Positions 37,401 through 46,400 of a stretch of DNA of 64,000 bases are shown here, one piece after another. The notes beneath the pieces are model-generated. The model was given only the letters and a program-made list of their open reading frames with translations. It did no database searches and was not told the origin of the DNA. Numbering within the stretch: position 1 is the first letter of the stretch; each line of letters begins with the position of its first letter. This DNA comes from Incurvaria masculella. Taxonomy: Eukaryota; Arthropoda; Insecta; Lepidoptera; Incurvariidae. The stretch spans positions 21,929,595 to 21,993,594 of the forward strand of contig OX335644.1 of NCBI GenBank assembly GCA_946894095.1, read 5' to 3'. Made by a program: the position numbers and the translations under genes.

Positions 37401-40400
37401 GATTACATGTCCAATGCTCTCCGGCTGAGCTATCCAGACAATTACGTCAACAATAGTCCGCAAATCCGCCGGCATGGTGCCTCGCTGAGCGTGGTTTCGC
37501 GAGGCGAGGTGTTTTTGGCTTTTCTAAGCAGCTTTGGTCCTCATCAGCACAGCCACCCATACCAGTTTTAATATTCTAAATTAATAGTTATTATGATCTG
37601 AATTATTCAGATGTAAAATGCCATCGTGTGACGAGCCCATTGCGGGTGTGTGTTGGAGACAGCGTTACCTGGTTGACTGGAGGCAGCAGCGGCGGCGGCC
37701 AGCTGGGCGGCGCGCCGGGCCAGCCGTTGCCGGCGCCCCACGCGCCTCCCATCGCCGGCGGCGGCCCGCTCAGCGACGAGTTGGAAAAGCCCGGCGGGGG
37801 ACCTGCAATTAAGATTGAGAATAACTACCATGTGGTGTGTTGGGATTTTATCACGACAGTAGCATTTATTTTTTTCGTGGTCACATTTAAACATTATTGT
37901 ATCGACGAATGAGGAAGTAAACTGCTTATTAATCACGACAGGTATTGTATTGTATTGTTTATTCATCATCCATAGACAGTACACTGCACTCGGATTTGTA
38001 ATATTTTAGCATTGGCCAGTTCAGCAAAACAAAACACAGCGAAGAAGTGTTTGTCAATTATTTTAACAAAAACATAGGTAAAACACTAAATTCACATGAA
38101 TACACAAAAATTTACAATCCATGCCGTATGCAACAGTTCACGACAAATATCATTTTATTTGCAAAGACAATCTCCAGGTAGATCGAGGCCTCCGATTTGA
38201 GTGTCGTGCTAGTAGTGACGTTTGAGATGTGAGCAGCTCATGCGACATCTATAATGAGCCTTGTGTTTTCATCCCCATTCAAGTGTGACATTAGGCGTGG
38301 CGTGGCAGAATTTTCGTGCACTCGGATTTGTCATATTTTAGCATAAGCTAGGCTTCAACAATCACAGCGAAGAACTGGCAAGAAACTTCACTGGGAATTT
38401 TTTCACCGTCCACTTAGTCCAAGTGTGCAGTGTGTGCCACTGCACACTTGGACTTACAGAGTTAAAAGTTATTATTGGTACTTCTTTTGTAAACAAATTA
38501 GTTTATTTCCTTGCAACATTAAAAGTAATTATTTCATATAGTAAACACAGGAATATAAACTAAATTAAAATGAATTCACGAAAATCTAAAATTTATGCCG
38601 TATGCAACAGTTCATGGCAAATATCCGTTTATTTTGCAAACACTATGTCCGCTATCTAACATGTTGCCAATTGGAGCAGGCCAGTTCCCACAAACAGCAC
38701 CGGTTAACGAGCATCACGCCGGGTCCAGCCATCGCCTCTCTCAAACATATTTTATGAAAAGTGATGATTCAAATCAAGTGTCACCTCACCTTCACTTCGG
38801 CACTCATGTTGAGTTGCGTAAAAAAAAGATATTCGAATTGTATTTACAAATAAAGAGAGCTCTCCTATTTCAAACAAACAACAAATATATTAATACCCTG
38901 GTATTATCATTTCACATAAGAAATCTTAGAAGACACTTCGGTAATCGTTCGGCGACAATACGCCAAGATTATGTGTGTTCAATTCTCACCGTTGGGCACC
39001 GGTGTGTCGCCAGGGGGCGCGTCGTCGCCCCCCTCCCCCCCGCTGTTGCTGTCCTGGCTCGACTGGTTGGTGGGGGACTCCCTGTTCAGTGGCACTGCGA
39101 ATGCACACCGGACACACCCGTTTTATACAAAACTCGGAATCGCCAAATGAAAAAAAAAAGAGATCTGTCGACAAAAGACTGACAAGTTCATTCTGTACGC
39201 ACGTAAGCAGGTCATTGCTATAAAATTTAGTTTGAAGGCGTACTGTGTGAATGAGTTATATGACGCCTTAAAACTAAGTAATAAGAACTATATGAGTCAT
39301 ACGCAAGGTTTGTTTTAAAACGGGACGTATCTATGTTTGGTTTAAAGGCTTACAAATTGTATCAGTTATATGAGCCTTGCAACTAAGTTATATAAATCTT
39401 AGTACTCAGTTATATGAGCCTTAAAAGATCAAAACTCTTTTAATCTGTGACAACATCTAAAAAAAATCGATACCCTACATACACTTCACCACACTGCTTC
39501 CCGGAGGGGTAGGCAGAGATGATAGAGCACCGTACGACTTCTTTCTCTTCTTTTGCAGACACATCTTTTCATATTAAATTTTTTTGTGTGATTTTTCAAT
39601 TATTTTTTTTTGGGAAGGTAGCGAGTAGGAGTGTTTTGTGTACAAATGTTTAGTTTCCCAGCTCTGACTGCGGGTGGCTGTACACTGTGAATATTTCTTG
39701 AGAATTAATAAAAACAGATATTTATTTACAAGCCTTAAGGTTACGAAAAAAAAATGGTAATCAATGCCATAATGCATTGTCTAGCATTCAATCTTAGAGG
39801 TGAAGTGAAGCGGCAAAAAAAACTAAAAAATGGATCAAAGGAAACATGAATTACCCTACAAAATAAAACATTTAATAACATTAAAAAGTGGGAATTCTAA
39901 AAATTATAATTAAATTCATATGCAGATTTTTTTTTTTTTTTATTTATTTATTTTATATTAGACAGGCAGCCTAAGCTGATGTGTCTAAATCGAGTACATA
40001 GTTCATTGATATATTAACATTTTTTTTTTCACTTAATCGGTTTCAGTTCACTTAGATACTTAATAGGTCGGGGAAAAAGTCTTTTCGCATTATAGTATGT
40101 ATGAACTTGTAATAAAATCTCTTTGGCTATACTATTTTTATCTGGCTGGTTTTGGTATCATTGAAAGTTTAAATTTTAAAGAACATAATTCCAAATTCAA
40201 ATTAGGAAAATGTGTGATTCTCATTTGTTTTTCGTACTGTCAAAATGAGTGAATCTAATGAAGAAATTCGATACATTTTAAAATTTTACTACAAAAAAGG
40301 TAAAAATGCAACGCAAGCCGCGAAAAAAATTTGCGATGTTTATGGACCTAGTGCAGTGTCTGTGAGAGTAGCACAAATTTGGTTTAAGCGTTTTCAATCC

Positions 40401-43400
40401 AGAAATGTTGATGTCAAAGATGCACGTCGCTCTGGTCGCCCTATTACGGATAAAATGGATGCCATTTTTGAAAAAGTGGAGCAAGATCGGCATATCAGTA
40501 GTTACGACGTAGCTGAAGAACTAGGAATTGACCACAAAACAGTTTTGGCGCATTTGAAAAAAACTGGGTACACAAAAAAGCTCGATATTTGGGTACCTCA
40601 CGAGCTCACTGAAAGAAACCTAATGAACCGTGTACTCATTTGTGATTCTTTATTACGACGTAATGAAACCGAACCATTTTTGAAGAAGCTGATAACTGGT
40701 GATGAAAAATGGATCACGTACGACAAGAACGTGCGAAAAAGGTCGTGGTCAAAGGCCGGTCAAGCTTCACAGACTGTGGCGAAACCCGGGTTAACTCGCA
40801 ACAAGGTGATGCTGTGTGTGTGGTGGGATTGGAAGGGCATTATTCATTATGAGCTGTTACCACCAGGCAGGACCATCGATTCTGAACTCTACTGCGAACA
40901 ACTGATGAGATTAAAGCAAGAAGTTGAGAGAAAGCGGCCGGAATTAATCAACAGAAGGGGTGTGGTTTTTCATCATGATAACGCTAGACCTCACACATCT
41001 TTAGCCACTCAGCAAAAACTAAGAGAGTTTGGCTGGGAGGTGTTAATGCATCCGCCGTATAGTCCTGACCTTGCACCTTCAGATTTCCACCTGTTTAGGT
41101 CTCTTCAGAATTCTTTAGGCAGTGTCAGGTTAACATCACGAGAGGACTGCCAAAACCACTTGTCGCGGTATATTGATCAGAAGTCCCAATATTTCTATAG
41201 CAATGGGATCATGTCCCTACCTACAAGATGGCAAAAAGTTATCGAACAAAATGGTACCTACATACTTTAGTTAAATGTAAATAAACCATATTAAAAAATG
41301 TTTTGAATTTTCTTAAAAAATGCGAAGAAACTTTTTCCCCAACCTATATTTTAAAAATGTATTTATTTAGATAAGCGTCCAAACGATTCTTAAATTGATT
41401 AGTGTTGTTTACACTTATAATGTCCTCTGGAAGTTGGTTCCAATCGTCAACCACTCTGTTGGTTATGAAGTGCTTCCGTGTGTTGGTTTTGTGTTCTGTT
41501 TTATTCAGTTTTAGAGTGTGGCCACGCAGGTGAGTGTTATGATTAAGTGTGAACATTTCCTTTATTGCTTCACAGTTGTTTTTCTCAGTAAGCATTTTAT
41601 ACACTTCTATTAAATCGCCTCGCATCCGTCTTTGGTGCAGGATTCGTAGTTTGAGGGCCTTCAATCTTTCTTCATAGATACACAGATAGATACACAAACA
41701 CAAATATTTTTAATAATCTACACCCAGGAAAGGTGAGTTAGGTGTATAGGAAATAGGTTTTTTTTTCACTAATTTTGGTACATGGCTCCGCTCAGCATAA
41801 TGTCAGATTGCACGGAGCCCCGATTTCGATAAGAGTAGCCCAACAACCATAGAGATCTAAAGAGGTATATCTAGCAAGTTTTATCCAAATTGGTAGTTTG
41901 GTTCGAAACACTTGTCATATAATCAACAAAATTTAGATTTTTCCAAAAGCCATTTTCCAAAAAGTCAGAAAACATATTGCATCCACCCAATAAAAAAAAA
42001 TTACCCCTTCATTTCATCTATTCTTTTTTGGGAGGAATTAGAATAGTAAGGAAAACGGTTTAGGTTTGTTGGTATTTTTGCAAATACAATTTGATGTTTT
42101 ATACCGTAAAATGGCACTGATTTTGAAGCACCATCTATGTAACCGTAATAAACTTCTAATAGTGTTGCAACGGAAAACCAATAAGCCGGAACTACTGAAA
42201 AATGTTTCGGGGCAAAAACGTATGGTCATAATAACTAATTAGCTGAGGTACCCGGCTCCGCTCGGGTCAATGTCGTTTTGGACTGATGTCGGGCTGAATT
42301 ATTTCCTGGATATTAGATATGAGTTCCCCATACAAACTTTCATTCCCTTTCACCCCCTTCGAGTTTTTTAGCAAAGATCCTGTCTATCTCCAGGATCCAG
42401 AACATCTCTATGCCGAAATGTATCAAAATTGGTTCACTGTTTAAACGAAAAAACGTAACAGACAGACAGAGTTACTTTAACATTTATAATATTAGTATGA
42501 ATTAGCGCCTCAAAGTCCTTTACTCTGTGCGTGTTGTAGATATTTCTGTAAAAGTGCAATTTTGTGTTATTATTATTATTATTATGTTATTTATATCACT
42601 AGCAGCTTGAAGCTGATGCGTGAATTTCATTTTTCCCGGAGTGCACTTGTGTATTTTTTTAATTTTTAAATTGGTATTATTAATATTACTTATCATTCAA
42701 ATTATGTATTTATATTGATTTTATTTATTGATTATTGATTGTTTATTATTATTATTGATTATTAGTTTTTTTTTATTGCCTTTAAATGTTTGTCTAGTCG
42801 GTTTTTAAATCCATTTACAGTTTCAGCTAAGTAGTTTAAGTCCGAAATATTGTTTTCCCATGAAGTTAACTAGAATTTTCCAGGTGCACACGTGTTGTAC
42901 TTTTTTTTTCTTACCGTCAACTATAAATTAGCGCACTCACCCCCTTGTCCCAGCGTGGGCGGTCTGAATGGTGGGAACTGCTCAAAGCCATTATTGTTAG
43001 AGTCGTCTAGAACAGAAATAAAACGTGCCGAGCTACAGAAACTACACATTCCTACTTGGAAGACGGAACGACCAAAATAAAAGCTGTGGCGAGTTTGTGA
43101 GTTTGCTATAAAATATATTACACAGTTTATGAAGAGACACAGGTATCATGTGTTTTTTTCTCCCACAATGGAATTGTCCCCCCTTTGTTTGTTTAGGATC
43201 TGTTAAAACAAAATCAGTTTTGAACAATAATAAAAAAATGTATTTTTTTAATAACAATTTTACACAAAAATAAAACGGAAAAACAAAATAAAACGTAGGT
43301 ATATAAATTCAATGCAAACAAAAAAAGAGTTCCATTTAATAAGTAAATAAGCATAAAATATATTCTATGCTATGGTGTATAACTTATGTGAACGGGAGTG

Positions 43401-46400
43401 TTCTGGCAAAACCTCAGTTATTTTCGCGTTTGGTAATAAAATCTTGATTATTAAGTCATTGGTATAAGAACGGCCCGTAAGCTACGCTCCCCATACAAAC
43501 ATATTTTACTCATTCTAAAACGAATTTGAAAACCACTGTTACAATTGAATTGATATTCCATATCTAATATCAGAGCCCGTAGTCCCAGATGTCACCTAAA
43601 TTGGCTTTTTCAAATGTATGGAGAAATTTAAGAGCGCAAGCAGTGGGCATTAAGCGAACTAACATTTGCGAGACCAAGTTTGATTTGACAGCTTATCTTT
43701 GCCGTTTACGCCTTACGTAATTTGACGTTTTTACGTAACTTCGGAGTTCCGTAAACGGCAATTTAGGTGACAACTGGGACTAAGAGCTCAGGCAAGAAAT
43801 ATCTGTGTTTACAAATAAAAATAAAAAAAATCTAAACAGAATAAAATTAAGGCTGTTCCGACCCATATAAAGTTGTTTGCACACATAACGCAAAAAGTAT
43901 TGCACTTTAAGCCACGAATTAATAATAAAAGTTTAATATAGTCATATTACTTGCAGCGAAAACAATTTCACAATTTCAGGATTATTGGTTTTGTTATAAT
44001 TTATTTAAATACGATTTTTATTTAACAGCGCCATCTAAGGGTGTAAAACTTCTAATCGGAAATTACAACGAAACCATTAAACCTGTAATTGTGAATATGT
44101 TTTCGCTGCAACTACTATGGCTATATTTAATATTTTTGACGAATTCGTGCCTTAAAGTGCAATACTTATTGCGTACTGTGTAAAAAAACATTGTATGGGT
44201 CGGAACATCCTTAAAGCAAAAAGAAGATCTTCATACAAATTTCGTTTTGTATGGGGAGTGTAATTTTCTGATGCTTACGGGACCACGTTATGATCGTATT
44301 GCAAAAATAATGTTAGACGAGGGAATTCACGATGGAGTCACCTTTCCCGGATTACCTTTGAAGTGGTGATGAAATGGAAAAACGGCAGAATTAAATTTAC
44401 AACATTAACGGCGTGATAACAATGATAACATTAAATTCCATAAGAGTGTAAGTGAAACCGAATATATTTATGTTTAAAAATAATACTTATCTTGGAATTT
44501 CAAAAAGATGAAAGATGCAAGATGATGGTCTTATAATATTTGAAACCTATAACGGTATTATGTGTTCTATTTTTTATTATGAACATTTATGAATATTTGT
44601 CTAATTTTAGAACACACAGCACCAGAAACTTCAGTTTTATCTTTAAATTAAAGCTAAGACCATCAATCTACTTTTTTGATTATCGAAATTAGTTTTGGTT
44701 ATTTTTAAATATAATTAAACATTGATTTACTTACGTCCTTATCAAACTGAACGCAATCTTATCACACCATTAAGGTAATATACACAGTATACATGCAGCA
44801 TGCAAGAATTGTTATTTCATGGCTAATAACAATGTGTTTGCAAATTCCAGGAGCTGTGGAAGAGCCGCTGAAATTTGTGTCGGCACAAATGTAAATGTAT
44901 CGCCGTGTATTCGCAACTTTAGGTAACTCTCGGCAGCATCTAGGCCATATAGTGTCAACTGTGTAACATAAAAACATTTGCTGTGGGAGCCTAGCGTCCA
45001 ATATGACAGCTTGCGATCAGCTGTCGTTAGCACCACAGATTACTCATATTAGTGCTTAGTCCCAGGCTATTAATTATGGAAAACCAAGCATTATATTTCA
45101 CCAATGGTGACGTTATCCTAGTAATTAGTCCTATGGGACTACCAATAAACAAATACTAAAATAATAAAAATAGTGGGAGTTGGCGCTTTTGAATATCATT
45201 TATCGTAATTGTAACGATAATCCATGAGTCAGGGTTGATTACAATTAGTGGTTAGAATTATTATAATTAGCGTTTGTGCAGAGAAAATTTTAACTGATCA
45301 GGCTTTAAGACTGTCATGAAGTCAACGGGGCTCTGAGATTTGAAAATTTGAAGAAATGCTCTCTTCGCCCATTGGCCAAGGCACAATTTTGCACGCCGAC
45401 TGCGAATAAAACTAGCGAAATCGTCTTCCAGACCCTAATGTTTCTCTACCCATAAAAGTTTTCAGATTTTAATCATTTTTTTGAAACATTAGAAAGCCTG
45501 TTTCTATGTCCGTTCGTCTTTATTTTGATTAAAAGAAAACTTTTTTCTGTTTTTTGCCAACATTTTGCAACCTAAAATCCGTACCGACGAAACCAAATAA
45601 AAAAAAACCTAGTAGAACTTTAAGAGCATGTAAATAGTTAACGCCCATAGTATGAGGAATTGTTAGGGTAACGACTCGCTTAATCATGCGTGGACGTAGA
45701 TGTTGTCATTTCTGTCCGTTCATGCACTTAATTTCGAGAGACCGAGAGGATAGGAAAAATCATTTTGAAGCGGGCCCGAACAGCGCGGCGCACTCACCGT
45801 CCTGGATGATCCAAGGGGGCGGACCCTTGCCCATGAAGGGTAGCGCGGGCGGCGGGCCGCCGGGCGGACCCATGCCGGGCGGGCCCATGCCTGGCGGCAT
45901 CATGCCCATCATGCCGGGCATTCCCATCGGCGGACCGTTCATGCCTGCGAGCAGAGACCAAAGTTTTATTCCACATCGGAATGCGGCTGCTACGCGACGC
46001 CAATACCTTTATAGGGTGCAAATGTATCCCTTCGAATCGTTAAATCTGTACAGGACTTGCCTTTTATTTATGAGGTCTGGGTTCAAATCCTTGCCCCGTT
46101 CATACACCGTTTTCTTTCCCTTTCTGAGTCGGATAAGTGCATTTCGTCTCAAATGCGAGCTGCTCCATGGTTCGGAATCCAAGTAAAACTGTAGGTACCC
46201 TTCCGCTACTAGGTGGTAGGGTTTAAGCCCACCTGGGTTGGTACCATCGCATTGAATGATTGATTCCATGCAGTTCAGTGTAGACGTGCTCATAAGGGGA
46301 AGGTCCTGGCATAGCACCTAATTCCTTCGAGAATGGGGTATGTTGGGCTAATATCATAACAGTAGTTGGGTGGTTGTAGCTATCCATGTCAGGATGCATA

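Larger units (their letters stand above)
39945..41703 (-). mobile_element. CR1-like LINE 3' end split by the mariner
   Basis: 41343-41703 (minus) encodes [20 protein letters not shown], then [20 protein letters not shown] and [20 protein letters not shown], the C-terminal region of a LINE reverse transcriptase. Its 3' UTR (AGACACATCAGCTTAGGCTG) continues at 39945-40065 beyond the mariner. The uninterrupted equivalents are at 17870 and 48446. Confidence 0.85.
43466..44284. mobile_element. Inverted-repeat MITE family C, carrying two nested MITEs
   Basis: Left arm CGGCCCGTAAGCTACGCTCCCCATACAAAC, right arm TTTTGTATGGGGAGTG...GATGCTTACGGG. The interior matches the copy at 63612-63966 (AATATCTGTGTTT..., AAGAAGATCTTCATAC) once 43582-43780 and 43851-44210 are removed. 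Confidence 0.7.

Noticed and set aside
38595..39182. 195-codon plus-strand open frame
   Set aside because: Composition is like the surrounding intron, it overlaps exon 6 in antisense, and there is no recognisable domain.
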